DNA of 64,000 bases from Thalassobaculum fulvum (GTDB taxonomy: Bacteria > Pseudomonadota > Alphaproteobacteria > Thalassobaculales > Thalassobaculaceae). The stretch covers positions 434,001 to 498,000 of the forward strand of contig NZ_BMZS01000003.1 in NCBI RefSeq assembly GCF_014652915.1, read 5' to 3'. Within the stretch, counting starts at the first letter, position 1. Each line of letters begins with the position of its first letter. Under the pieces are notes generated by a model. The model was not told the DNA's origin, ran no database searches, and was given only the letters and a program-made list of their open reading frames with translations. Below, in pieces: positions 38,344 through 47,471 of this stretch. The position numbers and the translations under genes are program-made.

Positions 38344-39342
38344 ATGCGCCATCCGCGCGCGGGAGTCGGCATCGTGCTCGCGTTGGTCTCGGCGCTCGGC
38401 CTCGCCGGTTGCGCCGAGACCGAGTTCCTGGTCAACACGGCCAAGCAGGCCAAGGGCGCCGACCGCGCCGGATCGGTCGGCGCCTACAAGGTCGGCAGCC
38501 CGTATCAGATCAGCGGCGTCTGGTACTACCCGAAGGAAGAGTGGGACTACGTCGAGACCGGCATCGCCTCGTGGTACGGGCCGGGCTTCCATGGTCGCAG
38601 CACGGCCAATGGCGAGCTGTTTGACGAGAACGACGTGACCGCCGCGCACCGCACCCTGCCGCTGCCCAGCATCGTCCGGGTCACCAACCTGGGCAACGGC
38701 CGTTCGCTGGTCGTGCGGGTCAACGACCGCGGCCCGTTCGCGCACGGCAGGATCATCGACATGAGCCGGCGGTCGGCCCAGCTGCTGGGCTTCGAACGTC
38801 AGGGCACCGCCAAGGTGAAGGTCGAAATCCTGCCCGAGGATAGCCGGCGCGAGCAGGCGGTCGCCCGCGGCGGTGCGCCCGGCCCGGTGCTGGCGTCGGC
38901 CAGCCCGACGGAGCCGGCCGCACCGGCTCCGCAGGCCGTTCCGTCGCCGCCGGTCCAGGTCTCGCGGCTGGATGCTCCGTCCGGGGCCGCGGCCGCACCG
39001 GCACCGCGCCCGGCCGCCGCGACCGCGAGCCGTTCCCCGGGCGCCGGCGGCACCGCGGCGGTCGTGGCCGGCGGCCCTCCGCCCGGAACCGTCGAGACCG
39101 TCCCGGTGTCGCCCACCGACATCTGGGTCCAGGTCGGCTCCTTCGAGAACCGCGACAACGCCCAGCGCCTGTCGGTCCGGATGCGGAGCTTCGGCCCGGC
39201 CGGCGTGCAGCGCGCCGAGGTGGCGGGGCGCACCTTCCACCGCGTCCGCATCGGCCCGCTGACCGAGGTCGCGTCCGCCGACCGGGTGCTCGAGCGGGTG
39301 ATCGCCGCCGGCTATCCGGGGGCACGCATCGTCGTCGACTGA
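38344..39342 (+). CDS. rlpA: RlpA-like septal lipoprotein with SPOR domain
   Basis: A 332-residue lipoprotein: lipobox LAGC with Cys23, then the double-psi beta-barrel (about 70-160; GIASWYGPGFHGRSTANGE, VNDRGPF with the catalytic Asp), a Pro/Ala-rich linker (about 165-255), and a C-terminal SPOR domain starting IWVQVGSF. RlpA cuts peptidoglycan strands lacking stem peptides and is sent to the division septum by SPOR. The start ATG 38344 follows AGGGGAGTTGC; an ATG 18 bases earlier is possible. Confidence 0.93.
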   Translation: MRHPRAGVGIVLALVSALGLAGCAETEFLVNTAKQAKGADRAGSVGAYKVGSPYQISGVWYYPKEEWDYVETGIASWYGPGFHGRSTANGELFDENDVTAAHRTLPLPSIVRVTNLGNGRSLVVRVNDRGPFAHGRIIDMSRRSAQLLGFERQGTAKVKVEILPEDSRREQAVARGGAPGPVLASASPTEPAAPAPQAVPSPPVQVSRLDAPSGAAAAPAPRPAAATASRSPGAGGTAAVVAGGPPPGTVETVPVSPTDIWVQVGSFENRDNAQRLSVRMRSFGPAGVQRAEVAGRTFHRVRIGPLTEVASADRVLERVIAAGYPGARIVVD

Positions 39343-39422
39343 GGTCTTGCTCCGTGCCTCGGAATCTCCGCAAACCGGGGCTACGGAGGTCGGACACCGC
39401 AAGGTCCTGGAGGTTCGGAACA

Positions 39423-40574
39423 GTGTTGCGCCGTCATTCGCCGATCGCCACCGTCCTGGTCGCCGTGGCCGTCGCCGCCGTCATGGCGTTGGCCCGGCCG
39501 GTCGCCGCGATGGACACGAACGCCCGCGAAGCCATCCTGATGGACTACGACACCGGCCAGATCCTGTTCGCAAAGGATGCCGACAAGCCGATGCCGCCGG
39601 CGTCGATGACCAAGATCATGACGGTGTTCCTGGCCTTCGAGCGCCTCAAGGACGGCCGGCTGAAGGAAACCGACGAGATCCCGATCTCCGAGACCGCCTG
39701 GCGCAAGGGCGGGTCGAAGATGTTCGTCGAGGTCGGCACCCGGGTGCCGTTGTCGGACATCCTGCAGGGCATCATCGTGCAGTCCGGCAACGACGCCACG
39801 ATCGCCCTGGCCGAGGCGATCTCCGGCTCGGAGGAGGCGTTCGCCGAGCTCATGACCCGGCGGGCGCACGAGCTCGGGCTGGTCGACTCGACCTTCCGCA
39901 ATTCCACCGGATGGCCCGATCCGGAGCACCGGACCACCGCCCACGACCTGGCCCGGCTGGCGGCCGAGGTGATCCGGCGGTTCCCCGAGCACTACGCGTT
40001 GTTCTCGGAGACGTCGTACACCTACAACAACATCAAGCAGGGCAACCGGAACCCGCTGCTGTACAAGAACATGGGCGCCGACGGCCTGAAGACCGGCCAC
40101 ACCGAGAACGCCGGATACGGGCTGACCGCCAGCGCCAAGCGCGGCGACCGGCGCCTGATCCTGGTGGTCAACGGCCTGAAGAGCGTGCGCGAGCGTTCCG
40201 ACGAGGCGGAACGCCTGCTGGAGTGGGGGTTTCGCGAGTTCGAGCACGTGAACCTGGCCAGGCAGGGAATGCCGGTCGAGACCGCCGAGGTCTGGCTCGG
40301 CGACAGCCCGAAGGTGCCGCTGGTGTCCGACCGCGACATCAGCCTCTCGGTGCGCCGCACGGCGCGCAAGGACATGACCGTGACGGTCGAGTACACCGGC
40401 CCGATCCCGGCCCCGATCGTGGCCGGCCAGCCGATCGCCATGCTGCGGGTCTCGGTCCCGGACATGGAAGACCGGAGCTTCCCGCTGTATGCCGGGGCCG
40501 ATGTCGGACGGCTCGGCCCGGTGGGGCGGATCACGTCGGCGCTCGGCCACCTGATCTGGGGGGCCGGTGGCTGA
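39423..40574 (+). CDS. D-alanyl-D-alanine carboxypeptidase (PBP5/6 type)
   Basis: A 383-residue class C penicillin-binding protein. Signal peptide to about residue 29 (RPVAA), nucleophile S61 with K64 in PASMTKI, SGN at 121-123, and KTG at 223-225 in GLKTGHTENAGYG; then the C-terminal beta-domain of DacA/DacC type and a short hydrophobic end (ITSALGHLIWGAGG) that may anchor it. It trims the terminal D-Ala of pentapeptides in the periplasm. GTG 39423 is favoured by CTGGAGGTTCGGAACA upstream. The end overlaps tmk by 8 bases, so the envelope set and the tmk operon are translationally linked. Confidence 0.92.
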   Translation: MLRRHSPIATVLVAVAVAAVMALARPVAAMDTNAREAILMDYDTGQILFAKDADKPMPPASMTKIMTVFLAFERLKDGRLKETDEIPISETAWRKGGSKMFVEVGTRVPLSDILQGIIVQSGNDATIALAEAISGSEEAFAELMTRRAHELGLVDSTFRNSTGWPDPEHRTTAHDLARLAAEVIRRFPEHYALFSETSYTYNNIKQGNRNPLLYKNMGADGLKTGHTENAGYGLTASAKRGDRRLILVVNGLKSVRERSDEAERLLEWGFREFEHVNLARQGMPVETAEVWLGDSPKVPLVSDRDISLSVRRTARKDMTVTVEYTGPIPAPIVAGQPIAMLRVSVPDMEDRSFPLYAGADVGRLGPVGRITSALGHLIWGAGG

Positions 40575-41217
40575 TCCCGTACCGCCCGGGCGCTTCGTCA
40601 CCCTGGAAGGCGGCGAAGGGGCCGGCAAGTCGACCCAGGCCCGCCGGCTGTCCTCCTGGCTCGCCGAGCGCGGCATCGACTGCCTGCTGACGCGCGAGCC
40701 CGGCGGTTCGCCCGGGGCCGAGGACATCCGCACGCTGCTGGTCACCGGCGAGCCGGGTCGCTGGGACGCGGTCACCGAGGCGCTGCTGATGAACGCCGCC
40801 CGGCGCGACCACGTGGTCCGCACCATCCGGCCGGCGCTGGCCGCCGGCAGGTGGGTGATCTGCGACCGGTTCCTCGACTCGACGCTGGCCTACCAGGGCT
40901 ATGCCGGCGGGGTGCCGCTCGCGACCCTGCGCGCGCTGATCGACGCCGCCGTCGGCGACACCCGCCCCGACCTGACCCTGGTCCTCGACCTCAGCCCGGA
41001 GACGGGCCTTGCCCGGGCCCAGGGCGGCGGGCTGGGGGCCGAGACCCGTTTCGAGCGCAAGGGCGCAGCGTTCCACGCCGCCGTGCGCGACGGCTTCCGG
41101 GCGATCGTCGCCGACGACCCAGGCCGCTGCGCCGTGATCGATGCCGGCCGGTCGGCCGACGAGGTCGCTGCCGCCATCGCCGAGACGGTGTCCGGCCGCC
41201 TGGGGGTGGCGGCATGA
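40567..41217 (+). CDS. tmk: Thymidylate kinase
   Basis: A 216-residue nucleoside monophosphate kinase: P-loop EGGEGAGKST (about 14-23), REPGGSPGAE, the DRFLDSTLAYQG segment, and RFERKGAAFH in the lid. It makes dTDP from dTMP. The GTG start lies inside the end of the carboxypeptidase gene. First of the conserved alphaproteobacterial series tmk-holB-metG-tatD-metallohydrolase. Confidence 0.95.
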   Translation: MADPVPPGRFVTLEGGEGAGKSTQARRLSSWLAERGIDCLLTREPGGSPGAEDIRTLLVTGEPGRWDAVTEALLMNAARRDHVVRTIRPALAAGRWVICDRFLDSTLAYQGYAGGVPLATLRALIDAAVGDTRPDLTLVLDLSPETGLARAQGGGLGAETRFERKGAAFHAAVRDGFRAIVADDPGRCAVIDAGRSADEVAAAIAETVSGRLGVAA

Positions 41218-42368
41218 GCGACGACGGCGATACCGCACCCGGCCTGCCGGCCCCGTCGGCCAATCCCGACCTGCTCGGGCACGGATGGGCCGAGCGGCTG
41301 GTGCTGGACGCCTGGAACGCCGGCCGGATGCCGCATGCCTGGCTGATCGCCGGCCCGCCGGGCATCGGCAAGGCCACTTTCGCCTACCGGATCGCCCGCT
41401 TCGTGCTGTCCGGCGGCGGGGCGCAGGGGGCAGGGGGGCTGTTCGGGGCCGCCGACGCGCCGCCGGCCTCGCTGGCGATCGATCCCGAGGGCAGGGTAGC
41501 CCGGATGGTGGCGGCCGAAAGCCACCCGGACCTCAAGGTGCTGCGCCGGCAGTTGACCGACCGCGGGACCCTGAGCGCGGTCGTCCGGGTCGACGAGGTC
41601 CGGAGCTTCGAGGCCTCGCTGCGGCTGCGCAGCTCCGAGGGCGGCTGGCGTGTGGCGATCGTCGACGAGGCCGACCGGATGAACCGGAACGCCGAGAACG
41701 CACTTCTGAAGATACTTGAAGAACCACCACCTAATTCGTTGATAATTCTTGTTTCGAACGCACTGAACGCCATGCTGCCGACAACCCGCTCGCGGTGTCG
41801 CCGGCTGGTGCTGAAACCGCTGGCCGACAGCGTGGTGTCCGACCTGCTGCAGCGGGGACGCCCGGGACTCGGCCCCGACGACGCGGCCGTCCTGGTCCGG
41901 CTTTCGGAAGGCAGCATCGGCCGCGCGCTGACCCTGGCGGACGCCGGCGGGGCCGACCTGTACCGCGCGGTGTCCGGCCTGATGGCGGCGCTGCCGACCG
42001 ACCGGCGCGGCCAGGTGCCGGGCGAGGCGGTGCATGTGCTGGCTGGCGCCTGGAGCCGGCGCCCGAAGGAAGGCGAAGCCGATGCCTTCAGCGCCGGCAT
42101 GGAGCTGCTGCTGTGGTGGATCGACCGCGCGGTGCGGGCCGCCGCCGGCGCCGGCGGCCTGCAGGAGATCGTGCCGGGCGATTTGGAGGCCGGCCGCCGC
42201 TGGGTCTCGGCGATCGGCCCGGAGGCGGTGTTCCGGCGGCGCGCCGAGGTGGTCCGGCTGGCGCGCCTGGAGCCCGCGCTCAACCTCGACCGCCGCCAGG
42301 TCGTCCTGGACTCTATCCACACCCTCGCGCTCGGCGACGGGCTTGATCGGGGGCTGGCAGCGGAGTAG
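41214..42368 (+). CDS. holB: DNA polymerase III delta prime subunit
   Basis: A 384-residue clamp-loader subunit: AGPPGIGKAT (47-53 region), VRVDEVR, VDEADRMNRNAENALLKILEEPP and the SRC motif in TTRSRCRRL. The start ATG overlaps the tmk stop (ATGA). One striking feature: about 60 bases at 41701-41760, encoding residues about 163-183 around the ILEEPP motif, are only about 38% GC and use rare codons (ATA, CTT, AAT, ATT, GTT), while the rest of the gene is about 70% GC. The protein sequence there is still the normal, conserved motif, so the anomaly is at the nucleotide level. Confidence 0.94.
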   Translation: MSDDGDTAPGLPAPSANPDLLGHGWAERLVLDAWNAGRMPHAWLIAGPPGIGKATFAYRIARFVLSGGGAQGAGGLFGAADAPPASLAIDPEGRVARMVAAESHPDLKVLRRQLTDRGTLSAVVRVDEVRSFEASLRLRSSEGGWRVAIVDEADRMNRNAENALLKILEEPPPNSLIILVSNALNAMLPTTRSRCRRLVLKPLADSVVSDLLQRGRPGLGPDDAAVLVRLSEGSIGRALTLADAGGADLYRAVSGLMAALPTDRRGQVPGEAVHVLAGAWSRRPKEGEADAFSAGMELLLWWIDRAVRAAAGAGGLQEIVPGDLEAGRRWVSAIGPEAVFRRRAEVVRLARLEPALNLDRRQVVLDSIHTLALGDGLDRGLAAE

Positions 42369-42397
42369 GCAGGGGGCCCGCCGGCCGGAGGTCTCGG

Positions 42398-43951
42398 ATG
42401 AGCCGCAGCTACTACGTCACGACACCGATCTACTACGTCAACGACAAGCCGCACATCGGGCACGCGTACACCACGCTGGCCTGCGACGTGCTGGCGCGCT
42501 TCAAGCGCCTGGACGGCTACGACGTGATGTTCCTGACCGGCACCGACGAGCACGGCCAGAAGGTCGAGGCCGCGGCGGCCGCCGCCGGCGTCGACCCGCA
42601 GAGCTTCACCGACAAGGTCTCGCAGAACTTCCGCGACCTGCTCGGGGTGATGAACTACTCGAACGACGACTTCATCCGCACCACCGAGCAGCGCCACGTC
42701 GTCTCGGTGCAGGATCTCTGGCGGCGGCTGAAGGACAACGGGCACATCTACCTCGGCTCCTACGCCGGCTGGTACTCGGTGCGCGACGAGGCCTTCTATA
42801 CCGAGACCGAGCTGACCAAGGGACCGAACGGCCAGAAGATCGCGCCGAGCGGCGCGCCGGTCGAGTGGGTCGAGGAACCGTCGTACTTCTTCGACCTGTC
42901 GAAGTGGCAGGACCGGCTGCTGGAATTCTACGAGGCCAACCCGGACTTCATCGCGCCGGAGAGCCGGCGCAACGAGGTGCTGTCGTTCGTGCGCGGCGGC
43001 CTCAAGGACCTGTCGGTCAGCCGGACCAGCTTCAAGTGGGGCATCCCGGTGCCCGGCGACGACGCCCACATCATGTATGTGTGGCTGGACGCGCTCACCA
43101 ACTACATCACCGCCGTCGGCTATCCCGACACCGAGGGGGCGTATGCCCGGTGGTGGCCGGCCGACCTGCACATGGTCGGCAAGGACATCCTGCGGTTCCA
43201 CGCGGTGTACTGGCCGGCATTCCTGATGGGAGCCGGGCTGGCGCCGCCGAAGCGGGTGTTCGCCCACGGCTGGTGGACCAACGAGGGCCAGAAGATCTCG
43301 AAGTCGCTCGGCAACGTCATCGACCCGCTGCAGCTGGTCGAGACCTACGGGCTCGACCAGGTCCGCTACTTTCTGCTGCGCGAGGTGCCGTTCGGCAACG
43401 ACGGCGACTTCTCGCACAAGGCGATGGTCGCCCGGATGAATTCCGAGCTGGCCAACGACCTCGGCAACCTGTCGCAGCGCGTGCTGTCGATGATCGCCAA
43501 GAACTGCGAGGCCAAGGTGCCGCAGCCGGGGGCGTTGACGCCGGCGGACGAGGCGTTGCTGGAGGCCGCCGAAGGGCTGCTGGACGCGCTGCGGGCGGCC
43601 TACGACGCCCAGGCCTTCCACCGGGCGCTCGACGCGGTGTTCGACGTGGTCGGCCGGGCGAACCGCTATGTCGACGAGCAGGCGCCGTGGGCGTTGCGCA
43701 AGACCGACCCGGCGCGCATGGCGACGGTGCTGTACACCCTCGCCGAAACCATCCGGCACGTCGCGATCCTGCTGCAGCCGGTGATGCCGGGATCCTGCGC
43801 GCGAATGCTCGACCAGCTCGCCCTGGCCGAGGACGCCCGGACCTTCGACCGGCTGGGCGCCGCGCACCGCCTGGTGCCGGGCACGCCCCTGCCGAAGCCG
43901 CAGGGCGTGTTCCCGCGCTGGGTCGCACCGGAGGCGGAGGCGACGTCGTGA
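42398..43951 (+). CDS. metG: Methionyl-tRNA synthetase
   Basis: A 517-residue class I synthetase: HIGH at 19-22, KISKS at 299-303, and the anticodon-binding helix bundle with W in QAPWALRKTDP. Zinc-knuckle Cys pairs are missing, and the protein ends without the C-terminal tRNA-binding (EMAP II-like) domain, the short MetG form. It charges tRNA-Met with methionine. Located 29 bases after holB and overlapping tatD by 4 bases. Confidence 0.96.
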   Translation: MSRSYYVTTPIYYVNDKPHIGHAYTTLACDVLARFKRLDGYDVMFLTGTDEHGQKVEAAAAAAGVDPQSFTDKVSQNFRDLLGVMNYSNDDFIRTTEQRHVVSVQDLWRRLKDNGHIYLGSYAGWYSVRDEAFYTETELTKGPNGQKIAPSGAPVEWVEEPSYFFDLSKWQDRLLEFYEANPDFIAPESRRNEVLSFVRGGLKDLSVSRTSFKWGIPVPGDDAHIMYVWLDALTNYITAVGYPDTEGAYARWWPADLHMVGKDILRFHAVYWPAFLMGAGLAPPKRVFAHGWWTNEGQKISKSLGNVIDPLQLVETYGLDQVRYFLLREVPFGNDGDFSHKAMVARMNSELANDLGNLSQRVLSMIAKNCEAKVPQPGALTPADEALLEAAEGLLDALRAAYDAQAFHRALDAVFDVVGRANRYVDEQAPWALRKTDPARMATVLYTLAETIRHVAILLQPVMPGSCARMLDQLALAEDARTFDRLGAAHRLVPGTPLPKPQGVFPRWVAPEAEATS

Positions 43952-44769
43952 CCCGGCCGCCGCCGCTCGTCGACTCCCACTGCCACTTGGACTTCCCGGA
44001 CTTCGCCGACGAGCTCGACGAGGTGGTGGCGCGCGCCCGCCGCGCCGGCCTGGTCCGGCTGGTCACCATCGGCACGCGGGTCCGCCAGTTCGACAAGGTC
44101 CTGGCGATCGCCGAGCGGTTCGAGGACGTCTACTGCACGGTCGGCACCCACCCGCACAACGCCGGCGAGGAGACCGACGTCACCGCCGACCAGCTGGTCG
44201 CGCTGGCGGAGTCCAGCCCCAAAGTGGTCGGGATCGGCGAGTGCGGCCTCGACTATTTCTACGACCACGGCCCGCGCGAGGCCCAGGCCGCCGGGTTCCG
44301 GACCCACATCGAGGCGGCCCGCCGCACCGGCCTGCCGGTGATCGTGCACACCCGCGACGCCGACGAGGACACCTGGAAGATCCTCGAGGCGTGCTACGCC
44401 GAGGGCCCGTTCACCGGTGTCCTGCACTGCTTCAGCTCCGGCCGCGAGCTGGCGATGCGGGCGGTCGACATCGGCTTCTACGTCTCGCTGTCCGGCATCG
44501 TGACCTTCAAGAAGTCGGAGGACATCCGGGCCACCGTCGCCGACCTGCCGGCCGACCGGCTGCTGGTCGAGACCGACGCCCCGTACCTGGCGCCGCCGCC
44601 ATATCGCGGCAAGCGCAACGAGCCGGCCTACGTCGTCCACACCCACCAGGTGGTCGCCGAGGTGAAGGGGATGAGCGTCGAGGCCTCGGCCGAGCAGACC
44701 ACGCGCAACTTCTTCCGGCTGTTCTCCAAGGTGCCGCCGCCGGCGCACCTAGCGCTCGACGCGGCATAG
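43948..44769 (+). CDS. tatD: TatD-family metal-dependent DNase
   Basis: A 273-residue TIM-barrel hydrolase: HCH (11-13) in VDSHCHLDF, GIGECGLDYF, HTRDADEDTW, LHCFSSG and ETDAPYL, all metal ligands of TatD. These are 3'-5' exonucleases linked to DNA repair and tRNA/RNA clean-up. The GTG start overlaps the metG stop (GTGA), with GGAGGCGGAGGCGAC upstream. The metallo-hydrolase gene follows after 10 bases. Confidence 0.93.
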   Translation: MTRPPPLVDSHCHLDFPDFADELDEVVARARRAGLVRLVTIGTRVRQFDKVLAIAERFEDVYCTVGTHPHNAGEETDVTADQLVALAESSPKVVGIGECGLDYFYDHGPREAQAAGFRTHIEAARRTGLPVIVHTRDADEDTWKILEACYAEGPFTGVLHCFSSGRELAMRAVDIGFYVSLSGIVTFKKSEDIRATVADLPADRLLVETDAPYLAPPPYRGKRNEPAYVVHTHQVVAEVKGMSVEASAEQTTRNFFRLFSKVPPPAHLALDAA

Positions 44770-44779
44770 GGGCCGCGCC

Positions 44780-45580
44780 ATGCGGGTGACCATGCTGGGC
44801 TGCGGCGCGTCGGTCGGCGTGCCCAGCCTGTCCGGCGGCTGGGGCCAGTGCGACCCGTCGGAGCCGCGCAACCGCCGGCGCCGCAGCTCGATCCTGGTCG
44901 AGAAGAACGACCGCCGGGTCCTGGTCGACGCCTCGCCCGACTTGCGCGAACAGCTGCTGGACGCGGAGGTCCGGTCGATCGACGCGGTGCTGTTCACCCA
45001 CATCCATGCCGACCACACCCACGGCATCGACGATCTGCGGCCGCTCTACTGGTCGACCCGCGAGCGGATCCCGGCCTATGCCGACGCGGCGACCTATGCG
45101 GACCTGCACGCGCGCTTCGGCTACATGTTCGAGGCGGCCCCGCAGTCGCCGCCGCACCATTCGCCGCCGCTGATCCATTTCCCACTCGAGGAGGGGCTGC
45201 ACGAGATCGCCGGCCTGTCGGTCGAGGTGTTCCGGCAGGACCACGGCAACTCCGGCGACAGCCTCGGCCTGATCTTCGACGGCCGGTTCGCGTACTCGAC
45301 CGACGTGAACGCGTTCACAGAGAGACAGCTCGACCGGCTGGCGGCGCTGCGGCTCGACACCTGGATCGTCGACTGCCTGCGCGAGGAGCCGACCGCGGCG
45401 CACGCATCCTTCGACGAGGCCTTGGGCTGGATCGCCCGGGTCGGGCCGCGCCGTGCCTACCTGACCCACATGAACGCCCGGCTCGACTACCGTAGGACCC
45501 TGGCCAAGTGCCCGCCCGGAGTCGAGCCGGGCTACGACGGCCTGGTGCTGGATATCCCCGGACCGGAGATCGAGGGGTGA
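44780..45580 (+). CDS. MBL-fold metallohydrolase, PhnP-like
   Basis: A 266-residue metallo-beta-lactamase fold protein: THIHADH (H74, H76, D78, H79), CGASVGVP with the GCGQS-like N-terminus of cyclic phosphodiesterases, and a later TDVNAF and LTHMNARLDY with the remaining metal ligands. It resembles PhnP/RNase Z-like phosphodiesterases. In alphaproteobacteria it stands after tatD; a role in nucleic-acid or nucleotide processing is plausible. The stop overlaps the GNAT gene (GTGA). Confidence 0.88.
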   Translation: MRVTMLGCGASVGVPSLSGGWGQCDPSEPRNRRRRSSILVEKNDRRVLVDASPDLREQLLDAEVRSIDAVLFTHIHADHTHGIDDLRPLYWSTRERIPAYADAATYADLHARFGYMFEAAPQSPPHHSPPLIHFPLEEGLHEIAGLSVEVFRQDHGNSGDSLGLIFDGRFAYSTDVNAFTERQLDRLAALRLDTWIVDCLREEPTAAHASFDEALGWIARVGPRRAYLTHMNARLDYRRTLAKCPPGVEPGYDGLVLDIPGPEIEG

Positions 45581-46080
45581 GCCGGCTCGACACGATCCGT
45601 CCGCAGCGCTGGGAGCGCGCGGGCAGGGTGGTGAGCACCGATCCGGCCCTGATCGATGCCGATGCGGTGCAGCGCTACCTGGCGGCCGGTCAGCAGTCGC
45701 CGGGCATCCCGATCGAGGTGGTCCGCGAATTCGTCGCCAACAGCGTCAATTTCGGGCTGTTCGACGGCGCGCCGGAGGCGGGGGCCTCGATGATCGGCTA
45801 CGCCCGCGTGGTCACCGATTTCGCCGCCTTCGCCTATATCGGCGACGTGTTCCTGACCGACGACGCCGAGCGCGGGCAGGGCTGGGGAAGCTGGCTGATG
45901 GACTGCATCTTCGCGCATCCCGACCTGCAGGACCTGCGGCGCTGGATGCTGATGTGCGGCGAGCGGCCGGTCGCCTGGTACAGGCGCTACGGCTTCGAGG
46001 AACCCGGTCGACCGGGCTTCGCCCTGCACCGCACCGATCGCGGGATCTACCTGCGCAAGGCCGATCCGGAATCCCGGTAG
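45577..46080 (+). CDS. GNAT family N-acetyltransferase
   Basis: A 167-residue GNAT protein: beta4 FAYIGDVFLTDDAERGQGWGSWLMD includes the acetyl-CoA loop R/Q-x-x-G-x-G/A, and the C-terminus has AWYRRYGFEE. It starts at GTG 45577 inside the stop of the metallohydrolase gene, so it is coupled to the end of the tmk operon. It shares the block HPDLQDLRRW with a second GNAT at 46949 (HPDLQGLRRW). Acceptor unknown. Confidence 0.85.
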   Translation: MSRLDTIRPQRWERAGRVVSTDPALIDADAVQRYLAAGQQSPGIPIEVVREFVANSVNFGLFDGAPEAGASMIGYARVVTDFAAFAYIGDVFLTDDAERGQGWGSWLMDCIFAHPDLQDLRRWMLMCGERPVAWYRRYGFEEPGRPGFALHRTDRGIYLRKADPESR

Positions 46081-46670
46081 CCGGCCGGCAGCAGCCCGGG
46101 CAACGGCGCCGACCCGGGGCGCCGCCGCAGCATGGTGCGGAAGCCGTCGCGCACGGTCTCCAGGTCGAGGACCAGGTCGTGGCGCCGGGCCACCCCGTCG
46201 CAGCGGTCGAGCAGGTCGTCGAAGGCCGCCGCACAGCGCTCGGCCGAGCGCACGTGCGGGCTTGCCAGGATCAGCCAGCGCGGCTCCGGCGACCGGCGGA
46301 ACGGGTCGGTCGGCGGAGCGGCGTGCTGGGTGACATAGAACTCCAGGCAGCCCTGGAAGTAGCCGCGGATCTCGAACAGGACGGCGCCCGCGGGCATGCG
46401 CGGAACCAGCGGGTCGTCGGCGTGCAGGGCGTCGAACTCGGCTTCCTCGACCGCCAGGTCGTGCAGCATGTCGTCCAGGAACAGTTCGAGAACTTCCGGC
46501 TCGGTGATGTCGGAGCCGAAGCGGTGGAGGAACGCCGCCAGTTCCGGCGGCAGCACCGTGTAGTAGTCCTCGCGGTCGGAGGTCCGGTGCGACCGGCAGC
46601 CGGCGCCGGCATGCCAGGTCAGGACCCGACCCGGTTTCTTGAGCGCGCGTTCCAGTGCTACCCTGGCCAT
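46047..46670 (-). CDS. Hypothetical protein (207 residues)
   Basis: No family recognised. The product has normal, globular composition: LLPPELAAFLHRF-like helices, WLILASPHVRSAERCAAAF, and a basic end (RRRPGSAP). No signal peptide or membrane span. The 3' end overlaps the GNAT gene by 34 bases on the other strand, and the ribosome site is weak, so the call depends on the absence of a better gene on the plus strand and on the protein-like composition. Confidence 0.58.
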   Translation of the reverse strand: MARVALERALKKPGRVLTWHAGAGCRSHRTSDREDYYTVLPPELAAFLHRFGSDITEPEVLELFLDDMLHDLAVEEAEFDALHADDPLVPRMPAGAVLFEIRGYFQGCLEFYVTQHAAPPTDPFRRSPEPRWLILASPHVRSAERCAAAFDDLLDRCDGVARRHDLVLDLETVRDGFRTMLRRRPGSAPLPGLLPAGYRDSGSALRR

Positions 46671-46703
46671 GCTCGAAGCCTACAGGGACCGCGGACCTCC
46701 GTC

Positions 46704-46952
46704 ATGATCGATCCGAAGCTGCTGGGCGATCTCGCCAAGGATCACCAGAAGAACCTGCTGACCCGCGACGAGGCCAAGGCCTTCCTGCGCGACCTGATGG
46801 AGGTCTGCCGGCGGCACCGGGTGTTCCTGCGGACCGGCGACCAGACGATCAGGTTTTCCAAGGTGTTCGCCGACAGCGAGCAGCGCACCGTGCTGCGGGC
46901 GATGATCGACCGCGACGGCCGCTGTCCGGCCGCCCAGATCGACTACAAATGA
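46704..46952 (+). CDS. Hypothetical small protein (82 residues)
   Basis: A charged, probably all-helical 82-residue protein: LAKDHQKNLLTRDEAKAFLR, VFLRTGDQTIRFSKVF, DRDGRCPAAQIDYK. No domain recognised. Its stop overlaps the ATG of the next GNAT gene (ATGA), so the pair is translated together and the small protein may serve or be modified by that acetyltransferase (inference). It is divergent from the 207-residue gene by 33 bases. Confidence 0.62.
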   Translation: MIDPKLLGDLAKDHQKNLLTRDEAKAFLRDLMEVCRRHRVFLRTGDQTIRFSKVFADSEQRTVLRAMIDRDGRCPAAQIDYK

Positions 46953-47437
46953 GCCTGTCGCAGCGGCCGGCCGTGAATTGGCGCCGGCCCGGCTACGAAG
47001 CGTCGACCGATCCGGCCCGTCTGGACCGGGCGAGCGTGCTGGCGGCGCTGCGGGCGACGTACTGGGCGGAGACGCTCACGCCGGACGTTCTCGACCGGGC
47101 GATCGAGAACTCGATCTGCATCGGGGTGTACGAGGTGCCGTCGGGCCGGCAGATCGGCTTCGCCCGGGCGGTGAGCGACCTCGCGACCTTCGCATGGCTC
47201 GCCGATGTCGTGATACTGCCGTCGGTCCGCGGGCGGGGGCTCGGCCACTGGATGACCGCGTGCCTGCTGAGCCACCCTGACCTGCAGGGGCTGCGGCGCT
47301 GGCAGTTGGCGACGCGGGACGCCCACGCGATGTACCGACGGTTCGGCTTCGAGGATCCGGCGCCGGGCCGCATTCTCACGAGGCCGGGGGCGCAGCCGGC
47401 ACCGGACCCCGACCGGTTCCTGGATCCATCCGGGTAG
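46949..47437 (+). CDS. GNAT family N-acetyltransferase
   Basis: A 162-residue acetyltransferase: DVVILPSVRGRGLGHWM (R-G-R-G-L-G acetyl-CoA loop) and AMYRRFGFEDP. It resembles the GNAT at 45577 in the block following the acetyl-CoA loop (SHPDLQGLRRWQL), so the two are probably paralogs. The start ATG overlaps the stop of the 82-residue gene. Substrate unknown. Confidence 0.85.
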   Translation: MSLSQRPAVNWRRPGYEASTDPARLDRASVLAALRATYWAETLTPDVLDRAIENSICIGVYEVPSGRQIGFARAVSDLATFAWLADVVILPSVRGRGLGHWMTACLLSHPDLQGLRRWQLATRDAHAMYRRFGFEDPAPGRILTRPGAQPAPDPDRFLDPSG

Positions 47438-47471
47438 GGCCGCCCTCCCGGGACCGGCTCGACCGCCTCGA

